NCBI GenBank assembly: GCA_030272155.1 | Contig: CP126203.1 | Coordinates: forward strand, 4,408,501 to 4,472,500 | From: Tetradesmus obliquus | Lineage: Eukaryota > Chlorophyta > Chlorophyceae > Sphaeropleales > Scenedesmaceae | Direction: 5' to 3' | Length of the DNA stretch: 64,000 nt | Shown: positions 22,628-35,300 of the stretch, piece by piece | How the letters are laid out: each line of letters starts with the position of its first letter | Numbering within the stretch: the stretch's first letter is position 1 | Program-made: the position numbers and the translations under genes | Notes under the pieces: model-generated | What the model saw: the letters and a program-made list of their open reading frames with translations, nothing else | The model's database searches: none | What the model was told of the DNA's origin: nothing

Positions 22628-25600
22628 GCACAGCGGGCCTTGGGCCTTGTGCAAGAACCTCAGTGCTGCTGCTGCTGCCCCTGACGTTGCAGCCTCTGGG
22701 GTGGCGGCTGCTGCTGCTGCTGCTGCGCTGGCTGGTCTAGTTGCTGCTGCTGCTGTTCGTCGCTGCTGCTGGCTTGCAGCGCAGCTTGCAGGCCCTGCAG
22801 GGGGACTCCTGCAGTAACGCAATGACAGCGTAATGCTTCAGAACGTCAGCATTTCAGTGAGCAGATCACAGTCGTTTGATCTATTGTGTTTTTCAAATTT
22901 GGACTGGGCCCTGACACAAGTCGTGTCTGCTTCAAGCAGGACAACAGGTGCAGCAGCAGCACAGCAGCAGGGTCCAGGCCCGTGCATCTTCACCTGCCGA
23001 TGCCGACACCTGGGCTCCATATCGACGTGGTGTGTCGTGGTTGTTGAACCGGGTTTCTGCCAATGTGGCTGCCTTGCCCAAGCACGTTCATGTCTTGAGA
23101 GTGCAGGCCACCGGTTGATTGTGTCGCAGGAGGTGAAGCTGGCACGCAGACGATTGATCCTGATTTTGTATGGATTAGTTTGATATTTCTCGACAGCTGG
23201 CTGCGTGCACATCAGCACGCCAAGGCTGCGTGATTTATTGTGCCGGTTGTAACGGTTGCAATGACATGTTGCAGTCAGGCCTAGGCCCTTGCTGGAATTT
23301 CGGGAACGGTGGTGTGAAGGACCGTTGAGCACAGGAACGCCCCTTCAAATGCACACAAACGTTCCTTTCAAGTCAGCTACCAACTGTCAGAAAGCATTTG
23401 CTGTTGATTCGAAACTATTGATGGGCTCAGCAAGGGCCCGTTGACTCCCCTATAGGAGTTAGCTAACTCCCTGTCACACCCCTTCAAGGGTGACGGTTGT
23501 ACTATGTGCGATGGTGGAGCCCATCAGGGTAATTGATAGACCAGATTGTTACGCAAGCGTCGTTGGAAACCAGGGCAACAACATGCCATTGCCCTGGCCA
23601 GGGTGTGCACACCACCAGGGTGTGCCATGGCACGTGCCATGGCACAACACCAGCAAATGTTGATGTGCCTCAATGATTGTTTGCAAACAAGGTGGTGGTG
23701 CACCACCTGATGGTAGCGGTGGTGAATGTGGTGCTGGCCGCACCCCTTTCAGGGGGTGCGACACCCAAAGCCCGGTTGCGGCCCGTAGGCAGTAGCATGA
23801 CACAAAAGGACCAACAACTAGTGAGTACTCGTAGCGGACTGGCTATGACTCTCTGCCTTCCCGTCAAACAAGCCTGGATGTTTATTCATGAAGGAGTCAC
23901 ACCCCTTTTCAACAAGAGCCATGCGTTGTTTACAAACCAAAGATGCATAGGCATGTTGCATACCCTCAGGGCCCAAGGCTCGGGATCACGGACACCATGC
24001 CCGTTGCTCACCAGAGGCAAGCCATGGCAAATGTTGGCTAGTCAAGTAGTATTGTACGGCTGTATACTAACCCAAGTATGCAAGACATGTCTGAGCATAC
24101 ATAACAGCCTAGACAAAGCATGGGCACATGCACCACACACAAGCATGTGGCATCTATTGTCTATTGTATGCAAGAACACCACCGCAATGATGACAAGCTG
24201 AGTGAACGGGTCAGAGATGTAGGCTAGATGTAGCTGCACCTATAGGTGCAGACGACCACCGCAACCTACAAGCATGCACAGAGATCGACCAACCTGCAGG
24301 CATACCAAAGGACCTATCACATGGTTGCAGCCTGCAGGCATACCAAGGGGCCAACCGACCTGCAGGCACACCAAGCGATCAAAGCAGCATGCACGCATAC
24401 CAAAGGATCAACCGACCTGCAGACACACCGAGGGACCAACACAGCATGAAAGCACTGCTTGGGTTGGCCCCAACGGACCGAGTTGAGGCAGTTTGTGGGC
24501 ACATTAAGCGACTGAAGCAGCATGCAAGCCTACCAAGGGACTAAACAGCATGCATGCATACAAAGGCACTGAAGGAGATGCAGGCGATTCGCGGGACCGT
24601 TGTTCCTGTCATACCTGTTCTTTGGCACAAGCATGCACCGCGTGTGTATACCGTTTGCATGTGAGCAATGGGCCGGGTGTGTGCTTTGCTATGGCAACGG
24701 CGGCAACACAGGGGCGCACCTAGCAATGGTGTGGTGAATCAAAGGCACACACATATCTTTGTGTCGAGACACGCATCCTCAGCGGTTGTCAATGTTGCAT
24801 AGCGCTGATCAGCACCCACCTCAGAACAGTGTGCACAACCAGTGAGAGCACGCGTCATACGCTGAAGGCAGTGCACGCAATGCAGCAACACCGCCTCTGG
24901 GGCCACTTCAGGAACCACAACAGTCTGCCGCAGTTGGCAACCGCGCTGCTCAGCAAGTTGCCGCCGAACGGCTCACCACGAGGCCACAGTTGAATTGTCG
25001 TGGCGGGCAGCAGAGGTCACGCGTCCTACACAGCAACGACACAACTCCAACAAGTATCACAGACACTAATCAGTAAGTTGTAACATGCAGATGCACCTGC
25101 TCCCCAAGCTGTGATCACCGCTTTCTCTGGAAAGGAAACACAAACATCTGTGCAAAAGGATTGCTGGGTTGTGCTGTCAAATCAGCTTCAACATCTGCTG
25201 GTGGTGATCAGCAGCCCACCGCCCTCGTCTACAGACGTATGCTGTTTGATCCACCATCAAGTCTGATGCAAGAGCCGCGGCACGGTGGCCCAATGTCCAC
25301 AAGTACACATGAGTATATTGAGGGCTGCAAAAGCGACTCAGTATAGGCCACGCAGTGACAGGTCGCCCGCCCATGCCACACACTAGTGAGACGCGGCGCA
25401 ACACACAGTAGTACAATATCATAGTAGATAGCTGCTTTGTGCCAGGCAGCACATAAAAAACCACAACCTTCAACCTGGCTCAGCATGCCCTGATTTGTTA
25501 GTAAGCGTTTGGTGACATAATAACACAGCAGTGCCATTCCATTCGGTGGGCCGTAACAACAACTTCATGTGGCTTCCAACAACCACAACATGCAGTTGTT

Positions 25601-26400
25601 CCATTCCGTGGTGTGAGAATGTACCCAGCCCAGCTCCTTTCCCTTTGCACAGAGTACATAAAGGCGCACGCACAGCAGCACAGTGACAACAACAACATTC
25701 AGCACACCTCTAGCCCGGTCGGAAGACAAGGAGGGGGCACAAATCAGCCCTTGGTCGAACCAATTGCATTTGACTCGACCCCATAAACACAGCTGATGAT
25801 GAGCGGTGCAGATGCAGAGCAACTGCTTGAAAGCAGGTGTTATGTAGTTACGAGCCATCTGCATGGAAACAAGCCAGCAACAAGTTGCACAAATCACCGC
25901 ATGCAGTTGCTTCCTGCAAACAGAGGTTACAATTGTTGCAACAAGCTCGCGGTGGACTCTTTAGCTGTGCCCAGCCGACTAGCAAGGTGTCAACAGCATC
26001 CAAACAACACAAACCTCACACCGCCCACACCCGCCTTACGTCTTTGTGACTTCCAACCCAAAGTGCTCCAGACATTGCCCACTGCCAAGCGCAGCCTTCC
26101 ACTGCATGTTATTGTCCAGACATTGCCCACGCACTTTGACCAGTCACCGCATGTCCACCCGTTTCATGTACAACTTAGACTCTAAGGGTGTGCGGCACAG
26201 AGCATTCATACCATCCGCTTCGTCCAATACATATGATGCTGGTGTTGGGAGCAACCCTGGTTGAACGCCGTACTGCCACATTCTGTGCACTCATCTGATG
26301 ATGACAAGATGCAACATCGCCACAACGCCAGTTGCTGATGCACAGAGGAAGCTGCAGAGAGCAAAGCAGAATAGTCATATAGTTAGGTGGGGAAAACGGC
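22628..26400. other. Gene-poor region upstream of the reductase
   Basis: Upstream of the first reductase exon there is an Ala-rich open stretch (to about 22820) and then more AT-rich DNA with no recognisable protein. Features seen: many short perfect inverted repeats, such as ggagttagctaactcc (23455) and a doubled 12-mer palindrome gtgccatggcac (23623-23646), and hairpins around 23480 and 23740 built from cacccctttcagggggtg-type words. Short open frames here have no family signature and no codon bias. Confidence 0.5.
24270..24540. repeat. Degenerate minisatellite (cctgcaggcataccaa unit)
   Basis: About nine to ten units of 25-35 bp with the core gacc(a/g)acctgcaggcacaccaag and variants (gcatgcacgcataccaaagg). 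The copies are diverged from each other, which suggests an old array. Confidence 0.75.
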
Positions 26401-26628
26401 GGTGCACATGGTCATTGTTTTACCAGATCTGGTACCACTACGTAGTGGTACTATGGAGTCCACACAGTACATGTCACAGGCTTGAGAGCTTCATCCTTTG
26501 AGGAGACACGCGCCCGCATCTGCAAGCATGTTGACCTCAAATTCGTGTATTATGATCAGCTCTGGATCACAGACTAGGCAGACAGGGTGGGTCCTACTTT
26601 CCTGCAGGAAAGTAACAGCTGTTACCAT

Positions 26629-29356
26629 CACTATGGTCACCGAGATGTCCAGCTGCATGTCCAGGCATGTCCAGTTGCATGGTGTGCAACTGGACATGCC
26701 ATGTGGCATGTCCAGTGTGAGACTGGACATGGCCATGTCCAGCATGCTGCTGGACATCGAGTAGGTGACTGGACACGATACTGGACACGGCAATTGGACT
26801 TTCATCAACTGCCTATTACCGTTATATCAAACGTATTTGATGCTGTAAACAAGTGTTCGCGGCAGGACAGCAATGTCGAGGTGCTTGGGTTGGCGCCCTC
26901 GACCCCCTGGTACCAAGTCACTGCAGCTGCAACTGCCAAGTGGGCAAGTGACCCATGGGCTGTAACACAATCAGCATGTAGCTGCTGCAATACAAACAGA
27001 ATCTGGCAGCTGCTGCAATCACAACAACATTAACAGCACGCAGCTGCTGCATGACAGCAAAGGCACCCAGCTGCTGCAATCACAACAAAAGCAGTGAGGA
27101 CACCACGCGGAACAGCTGCCAAGAACTGCATTGACAAGATTGCGTCTCTACCACTTGTACAGCTGATGCCTATGCCAACTGCATTCACTGTGCATCCTGT
27201 TGCCGGCAGCGCCAGCACAGCAACGCACCAGCTGCCACTACCGCTGCATGCCACCATCTGCCAACGAAAACATACAAGTTCCAGCAGCTGCTGATCGCGC
27301 ACTGGTGTCTGCGTAGCCGGCATCAACTGCGAGTTGGCAGGCTGCCACTGCCTGCATTGATCACAAGTGTAGCGGTTGTTTCAAAGAACACCCCTGCAGC
27401 AGTGCAGCAGAAACAGAGCAGCTGCACTTACATTTGCATGCTGCAGCGTAGGATGTGGCACTTGTTGAGGTTGGCGTTATTTCAATCAAGGTCTGGGCCA
27501 ACCGGCGTTTGCGCGTTGATAGGCGCCCGCCACGCACCACTACATGCAACACTACAGAGCAGCAGCATTTGCGCCAACATAATCGCTGCCACTGAATCGC
27601 ACATATGAGGCAGACTGCTAGCAATGCCACACCGCTCAAGCTCACCAGGAAGTGCATCAGCCATGCCACGCTGCCGGAAAGTCGGCCCCTGTGTCTCTAT
27701 AGGGAAGGTCTGCGCACCAACAGAGGTCTCATGTCAATATATCACAATGGTGGTCTCCAAGCAGGCTGTCTGCTGCTGCATTAGATACAGTGGCGCCATG
27801 CTGACTGCAATCAAGTAGGACCCATGCACGCAGGAAGTAGAAGCTGGATGGGTGGCGCGCACACCACATGGAGGGCATTGCGAGCAAGTATGGTGTGTGT
27901 GAAGTGCGTCGCAAGCACGTTCCACATTATGCAACTGCTGGCCTGCTGGGCATGCTGTCTGCTGCGTGCGTATGTTCATGCACGCGTTGCCAAGAATGAT
28001 CACGACAAGCCCTGCAGCAAGTGGCATGCTCTTGATTGGGAGAGCTGTCACTTCACAGCAGCAGCAGCAGTAGCAGCAGCTGTAACCTGCTACCTGTTAT
28101 GTTCTAACGTTTTCGTTATTCTGACCTACCTGTGATGCTGGGAGACGGGCAGCTGACAGGAGCCTGCACACAGCAGCAGCAGCCACGCAGGTGACACACA
28201 ACTGCACCTGTGGACAACCTGCATGCACCCAGCCTCTACAGCTGACATAGCACGGCTGATGCTGCTGTACCTGAAACTGATCTTGATCTGGTGATGGTGT
28301 GATCATTCCTGCGACAGTACTGCTGCACTGCTGCAACTGTAGCTGCTGCTGCTGCTGCTGCTGCTGTGAGCTGGGCGCCCTAGCAGCTGCAGGGCTGGGT
28401 GCTGTCGTTTCAGCCGCTGCTGATCTGGGTAAGAGTCGCTCACCATGTCGTCAAAGTATCAAGATAAGCAGTAGCAGCTCCATGCGCTTTCTACAGCATT
28501 GAAATCCTGCAGGATCAACCTTGCAGCTGCATAGTGCTTCAAGGACTGCTGCTGCTCAATGAGCAGGCGTCTGCAGCCTCACAAACGCCCAATAACCGCA
28601 TTGATCTGTTGTCATTCATTAACGCTTTCAGCGATGGTCTCTGCCAGTGGACACGAGCTTGCAGTCTGTTTCAGCCCCGTGCACCATATGCAACGCAGCA
28701 GCAGTGCGCGACACAGGTGCGATCGCTGTAATGCTTCAGCAGTAATCATATTGATCATCGTTTGCAGCTGTTTGCTTACCAGTAGACGAACAGTTCACGA
28801 GCGTATGCCATCTGACCATTTTGTATTTTAACAAGTGACACACCTTGCAGCAGCGCGCAATGGGGCTATACGGGCCACTAAACTTACTGTAGTAGAACTA
28901 AACTATGTGTTTGGAAGGCTGCTGCTTCGGCAGCGGGGGAAGTCGTGCAATGCTGTAGTGACATGCTGATCTTCGCCTTGAGGCGCTGTCGTGCCATAAG
29001 ACACCATAAATGCTGCTATATATGATGATTCTTTGCTCTATCGCACGCTTTGGCGTGATTATCAAGCCGGTGTTGACGTGATATCGACAAACCCTACAGC
29101 AAGCCCATGGGCTGGCCAGCTGACGTGCTGCTGTTCAGCGACACAGTATAAGCGGCATACATGCAACAACACCTACTTGCGGCGTTTCAGCTGGGTATCG
29201 TGCCGTACAACGCATCAGCAGCAGCACATGTCCAGTTGCAGGCAGACTGCCAGTCCAGTGGACCTGCAACTGGACATGCAAACCCACCAACTGGACACGA
29301 TTTGGTGCCACTGGACATGCCTGGACATGCAGCTGGACATCTCGGTGACCATAGTG
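26629..29356. mobile_element. 2.7-kb element bounded by 47-bp perfect inverted repeats (foldback-like)
   Basis: The 47 bases at 26629-26675 (starting cactatggtcaccgagatgt) recur exactly, in reverse complement, at 29310-29356. Inside the left arm a 13-bp stem (atgtccagttgca) forms a hairpin; just outside the right arm ggtgaccatag pairs with ctatggtcacc. The tggacatg/catgtcca word is reiterated near both ends. No transposase-like frame is visible in the 2.6 kb between, so it would be non-autonomous. The central part holds only short, unassigned frames. A target-site duplication could not be identified. Confidence 0.65.
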
Positions 29357-29824
29357 CATGCTATGGTCACCATATAGCTATATAGCATGTCCCGGGACCT
29401 ACATATACTCTCGATCAGGCATAAAATTTGCGTAGATTTACACTGCTGGGAACCGTCAGAATGTTTTGGTCGGCAGGACAAATTTTGCAGTGAATCACCA
29501 ACCGACCGTTTTTGCTCGTACAGGTGCTGTACATGTAGTGTCAACGGTTCTAAGGCCTTGAGGCCGATAAGGACCGGATGCGAACAGCATCATTTATTAT
29601 CGTTTCTATCTTATTATTATGCATAGCGAGCAGTGATCAACCGGCGTGTGGTCCGAAGCCCGCGAAAGCGTTATGGCGGGACCTCCGGTGCGAGCGAGCT
29701 GGATATCGGATAATCGTCTTGGGTATCCCCTTCATCATCTGTTATTTGTCTTGGCTAACCCTTTCATCAACCCGTGGTCATCCTGTTCAATGACAGGTGG
29801 TTACTTTTCATGAAGGCTATATAT

Positions 29825-30547
29825 CAGCTAGGTATGGTACAAACGTAGCATCTGCATTTTGCAACATATTAACACAGCTTGCAAGCAGACAGCCATGCTG
29901 GCATAGCAACCTGCTGTATGTGGCAGGCACAGTAAGGCACAGCTGCCAGTGCTGCTGCTTTGGTTTGCTTGCATCCCAGTTGCACAGCAGGGCCCTCACC
30001 TGCCAGCAGCAGCAGCTCCAAACTGCTAGTGATTTTGAGCTCCAGAATTCGCCTTGATCACACAGCATGGATGTTTGCAGGAAACTGTGTAGAATACTAG
30101 TACTCAACAAACTCTGTGCAGCCACACTAGCTGCACGCGCGCAGCAGCTGCCGGTGGGCCTGAAGCGGTGTTGAGCAGTATGTAACAGATATGACAGTTG
30201 AAATGGCATGTGCAGCGCACAGCGCAAAGCAGCAGAGCGCAACCGCAGCGGCAGGGCACTTGGCACACCAGAACTGCAGTGCCTGATCAGCCAGCAAGGG
30301 AAGCCCAGAAGTATTACAATACACATCAAAACATGTTGCAGGCAGCAGCACCCACAGCAACACTCTACAGCGCAAGTTAACATATGTAACAGCCGAGTCG
30401 GGGCACTTCAGGGCAACGTGTTTTCAGCACTTTTCTTGCAGCACACTGTGCCACTGCTAACAGCTCAAATTGATATAGATTCGTCGTTGAAAGCTTGACA
30501 TTTATATGTAGGCCACTTGTTCGCTACGTTTGTACCATACCTAGCTG
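29825..30547. mobile_element. 723-bp terminal-inverted-repeat (MITE-like) element
   Basis: Perfect 25-bp inverted repeats (cagctaggtatggtacaaac, continuing gtagc) occur at 29825-29849 and 30523-30547. Both ends are flanked by tat, compatible with a 3-bp TAT or a TA target duplication as used by Tc1/mariner or PIF-like elements. There is no transposase frame inside. Confidence 0.7.
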
Positions 30548-30718
30548 TATGGGGCTCTGGTTTCCCCAATCTTCAGACGTCTGATCGGTAACTTTTCTAT
30601 ACATCTTCGAGTTTCCACTCGTCCTATGAGAAGCTACAAGCACTTGGCAACGGTATTTATCGGTCTTGTGCAAGTACAGCAACAGTCAGCAGTACAGTGT
30701 AGCTAAACCACAACAAGG

Positions 30719-30762
30719 TGTAGTGTTAACGGTTCTAAGGCCTTAGAACCGTTAACACTACA
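30719..30762. repeat. 44-bp perfect palindrome
   Basis: Each half reads tgtagtgttaacggttctaa followed by gg, and the two halves are exact reverse complements with no spacer. The core taacggttctaagg differs at one position from the taacggtcctaagg core of the I-CeuI homing-endonuclease site in 23S rRNA genes. That similarity may be chance. Confidence 0.9.
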
Positions 30763-32075
30763 GGACCTTTGGACAGTGCAGACGTGGATGTTGCCTGGCT
30801 AGCCATACACCACAATAACACCCTGGAGGTGCACAGTACCTCTGAACAAGTTACATTGTACGCAGAGAGCGTATACACCCTCCACCTTTCAATACTACAC
30901 GCATCTGCATGTAGTTGATGCGCTTGTTGATGCGCTACCATCAGCGCACCAGCAGCATACGCTGCCAACGCATCGCCAACAGTGACAACAATGAGCAGCC
31001 AACATTCGGGGAAAGGCACACCAACTCAGCTGTCGTTATCAGCGACTCAGCGTAACTGCAGCAGCAGTACGCCAGTTCAATGTAGTGTACACAGGCCACG
31101 ACACTTGGCAAACAGACCCTGCTGCCCCACCAAGCTGTACAAAGGCTTACACTGATGCAAGCACAAGCTGCATATTAGCATACATTGTTGCCATCACACA
31201 TACATACAGAATCGTACATGCTGCGTTTCCGCAGCCAGCGCGTCGGGCCGTGCAGGCCGCCACACTGCCAAACACACTGTGATGTCATCTACCGCAAAGT
31301 TTCCAAGTTGTAGCACGGCACACAATATGCTGCAGCAGAGGCAGATGCGCAGCAACGGCACCAGCCCTGGCTGCAGCTGTGTTACTTTGCCTGCTGATTG
31401 CGCAACACTGAGCTGGCATGCAGAATGCCTCACGCACAAAGTAGCGCCAGAGCGCAACAGCAGACGACCCAGCACAACAGCACACACATGCGCCACATAC
31501 AGAACACGACCGGCAGAAACCCCATTGCTGCCGTGCAGGACCAACGGCTAACACGCAAGGAGATGCAAAAGTGATACAAAGGGCAGCAGGCACACTGTCT
31601 AGCAGCCACCAGACGCGTGCTCTCTGGCAATATGCCAGACTGCTCTCAGGGCTCCTGCACTCTCCTCTTGCGAGGCAAGCACCCTCTCACACCTTCACCA
31701 GCTAAGCACCCTCTGTTTACAGGCACATCGCCACGGAGGCAGTTGGCGCCTGCAACAAACAAGCACCTCAAACCCCGGCATCCTCTGTTGTACATTACGC
31801 AGCGCAGCCAGCTGGCAGCCATCAAGCCCTAAGAGGCTCGAACCAATTGAACCAGACAAAGGAGGCAGTCTGATTATACAGTCGGCTGCTGCCAGGCGTT
31901 CAAAGCACTGGCATGGACACTGTACTGCTGCCAAACGTTGCAGCGCAACAGCATGCGAGGAATGTTCAGTGCAGTGCTGCAGTCGTACACGCCGCACTCC
32001 AAATATCCACAAGCCCTTGCTGTTGCCGCAGCTGGTTGACAGCCTCCACAGCCACACACAGTAGCTGCTGCTGCG
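30763..32075. other. Intergenic stretch downstream of ATG9
   Basis: No gene recognised on either strand. Several short open frames overlap each other without family motifs. This region should hold the ATG9 3' untranslated region and poly(A) site on the minus strand. Confidence 0.5.
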
Positions 32076-32116
32076 CGCTACCACTCCCCTGCAGGCACAG
32101 CATCGTGCTGCACGCA

Positions 32117-32148
<32 letters not shown>

Positions 32149-32370
32149 GCGCTACCACTCCCCTGCAGGCACAGCGCCGTGCAGCACGCAGCTGCTGCTG
32201 CTGCTGCTGCGCGCTACCACTCCCCTGCAGGCACAGCGCCGTGCTGCACGCAGCTGCTGCTGCTGCTGCTGCTGCGCGTTACCACTCCCCTGCAGGCACA
32301 GCGCCATGCTGCACGCAGCTGCTGCTGCTGCTGCTGCGCGCTACCACTCCCCTGCAGGCACAGCGCCGTG
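32076..32370. repeat. Five-copy minisatellite spanning the ATG9 stop codon
   Basis: Five near-identical units of 63-71 bp begin at about 32076, 32147, 32210, 32274 and 32338. Each is ctaccactcccctgcaggca followed by cagcgcc-rich sequence and a variable (CTG) run. The ATG9 stop (complement of cta at 32341-32343) lies in the rightmost unit; each further unit repeats the same C-terminal AVPAGEW and stop in the 3' untranslated region. Confidence 0.93.
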
Positions 32371-35300
32371 CGAATGCGCAGCAGCCGCCATCGCCGCAAC
32401 TGCCGCAGCAGCTGCTGCCGCGCCGCTGCTGTGGCCCAGCATAACACTTCTCGCATGCACCCTGTTGTGCTGCCGGTGCTGAACAGTCAAGTCCTGACTC
32501 TCATAGAAGCTCTGCAGCAGCGACTGGCTTGCAGCGACGCGCCATGACAGGTCATCTGTTTCATTGGCAGGTAGGAAATCCGATCCTGCAGCTGACTGTG
32601 CCAGTAGGCTAGCGCCGAGCGCATGCATTGCAAGCGAGCAGCTGCCTGGGTGGTGCTGCAGGGTATGTGGCAGCTGCAGCTGCGACAGCGCAGCAGCAGC
32701 GCTTGGGCCCCCGGGGTACATGGTGGATGGGAAGAACTGCAGCATGTGGCTGCCATGCATGCCGTGCATGCTGGGAAGGTAGTGCTGCTGCTGGTAGTGC
32801 TGCTGCTGCTGCTGCCGGCTGGGTGGCAGCATCCGTGAGGAGGCAGCTGCTGGTGCATAGGGCGGCAACTGATGGTGATACGGCTGCTGCTGCTGCTGCT
32901 GCTGCTGGTGGTGCCTGCTGTGCATCAGCACACTGCTGCTGCCCAGTGCTGCTGCTGCTGGTCTGACAGCAGCTGCATTCAGTGGCGGTACTCCCTGGGG
33001 GCGTACTGCACCGGCCCTGACTGCAGCAACCCTGCTGGAGCCAGCCGGCTGGGGCCTGCCAGCTGCTGCTGCTGCTCGTGGGGACAACACTGCTGCTAGC
33101 CCGGCATGCTGCTGCTGCTGCTGCTGTGGGTTATCCATCTGCACTGTGCCTGGCTGCTGCTGGGCATCCGGCGACAGCGGGCCAAACAAGTGCTCTGCCA
33201 AGTCCCGCAGCTGGGTGTCATCTTCCTCCTCATCTTCCAGCCGGAGTTCACGGTGGCCGCCACTGTGAACTTCCCCATCGCCACTGTGAACTTCACCTGC
33301 TGCAGCCAGCAGCCCAGCATCCAGGCCCTCTCCAGGGCTGGACCCCAAACCACCTAAGCCGGCACCCATGCCCCCATTGGCTGCTGCTGCACCAGCCTGC
33401 CGGTGCTGCTGGTGCTGCTGCATTTGAGGTTGCCGCTGCTGCTGCTGCTGCTGGTGAGTCTGCTGCTGCTGGTAGTTGGGGTGTCGCAGCCCAAGCGGCT
33501 GCTCCGGCACCCCTACCCACAAGCTACTGCTACCAGCACCTGGCTGCTGCTGCTGCTGCTGCATACCAGGAGCAGCAGCAGCGTACGGCGCGGCAGCAGC
33601 ATCACTCCCTTGCTGCTGCCACAGCACAGACTCCTCCCCCACTTCCACAGGACCCATACCAGGCCCCTGCCCTGCAAACCCAGCGCCACCTGCCCCTGTT
33701 GCTGCTGCTGCTGCTGGGCCAAACAGCCCTGAAGCGCCGCCAAACCCTGCTGCTGCCGCATGCTGCTGCTGCTGAGGTGGTGGGCCGCTGACTGATCCGA
33801 TGTTGTGCAACATCTGGCGTCCTGCTGCTGGCGGCTGCCAGGTGGGGTAGGTGGCCACAAAGGTGAGGAAGCTCTTCTCCATCTTGCCCTGTGGTTGTTA
33901 TAACAGCGAATGTTAGAACACATGTTACTAACAGAATACACACATATGTATCGCCAGGTGGCCACAAAAGTGGCAAAGGTCATCTCCCCTTGCCCTGCGG
34001 TTGTTGTTGTGACACATGTCACAAACGTATAAAGCACTGTTACACGGCAAGGAAGACGCGTATGATTGCCAGGTGCTTCTTAGTCAACGACAGCCGTTGC
34101 TCTAACACACACACAGAAGCCAGCGAAGACAGCAACGGAGACGTCCGCTGGTGCTCTATATTTGCGTACCTGCTTGCTGCGCAGCCGCTTTGCTGGTGCG
34201 TGCGCTGGTGCGCCATACTTGCTGTTGCCATGGCGGCCAAAGTCAAACACAGCGAGGCTGCACACGTCACCCACACCCTCCACGCGCGTGGTGGTGTCTG
34301 CAACAAACTGCAGGATGGCGCCTGCAGGAGCAGTTTAGCCAAGCAGCGGGATGTCAGTGACTCAGGGTGCATGCAGAGGTTCAAGTTCAGGGTCTAGGCG
34401 TGCAGGGTTGAGCTGTGGGCGCACCAAAAGCGCATTGCATCTGTTGCAACTGGGGGTTGCAACAAACAGTTCGGTACCATGCAACCACTGCAGCACATGC
34501 CACACCTCCCCATTTTGTGAACTCAGCTCACCTGCGTGGCAGGCTGTAGGCCAGTGTAAAAGGCGTCAGCAGCACACTCGCCAGCTTCCCAAAAACAGTG
34601 CCAGCTTGAAGCCAAACATGCTGCTCACAGCCTGCTGCACCTCCGCACTGTGTGCACCCCAAACACACCAAAAGCGCACTGCATCTGTTGCAACTGATGG
34701 TTGCAACACAACCCCCGGTTGCAACAAACAATGATAGGGAACAACCCCCGGTTGCAACAAACAATGATAGCGAACAACCGCTTCAGAATGTGCAACACCT
34801 CCCCGTTCTTTGAACTCAGCTCACCAGCGCAGCGTGGCAGGCTGTAGGCCAGTATAAACGGTGTCAGCAGCACACTCGCCAGCTCCTCCAAAAACAGCGC
34901 CAGCTTGAAGCCAAACATGCTGCTGACAGCCTGCTGCACCTCCGCGCTGTGTGCTCTGCAACGCCAGTGGCGCGGCAGGTGGTGCGTGTGCAGCACGAGC
35001 TGCGCCATAGCACGCTCGGGGTCAAATGCGACTGGTGTGTCGTTGATGAAGCTGCGACTGTGTGGATGAAGCAGCAGCAGCAGGAGCAGCAGCAGCAGCA
35101 GCAGAGCAGGTTGTGTGGGAGGCTGCACCAGTTGCGCCATTGGCGCGCCATGGGTGTATTGCGACTGGTGTGTCTGAGATGAAGCTGCGGCTGCAGGTGT
35201 GAGAGACAGGGCATGAAGTGTGTGGTTTTAGGACAGGAGCGATTCGGTGTTTGATACAGGGTGTAAAGCAGACGTTGTCAATCCCGTAAGCCCTGTTGGC

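Larger units (their letters stand above)
29534..30762. mobile_element. 1.2-kb terminal-inverted-repeat element candidate
   Basis: The 26 bases from 29534 (tgtagtgtcaacggttctaa, continuing ggcctt) match, with one mismatch, the reverse complement of the last 26 bases ending at 30762. The right terminus is itself a 44-bp palindrome, as if an extra inverted terminus had been joined. No coding sequence is visible inside. It encloses a second element at 29825-30547. Confidence 0.5.

Noticed and set aside
22838-23332. 164-residue minus-strand frame upstream of the reductase as its first exon
   Set aside because: It begins at a GTG rather than an ATG, has no matching donor in phase and no transit-peptide-like composition.
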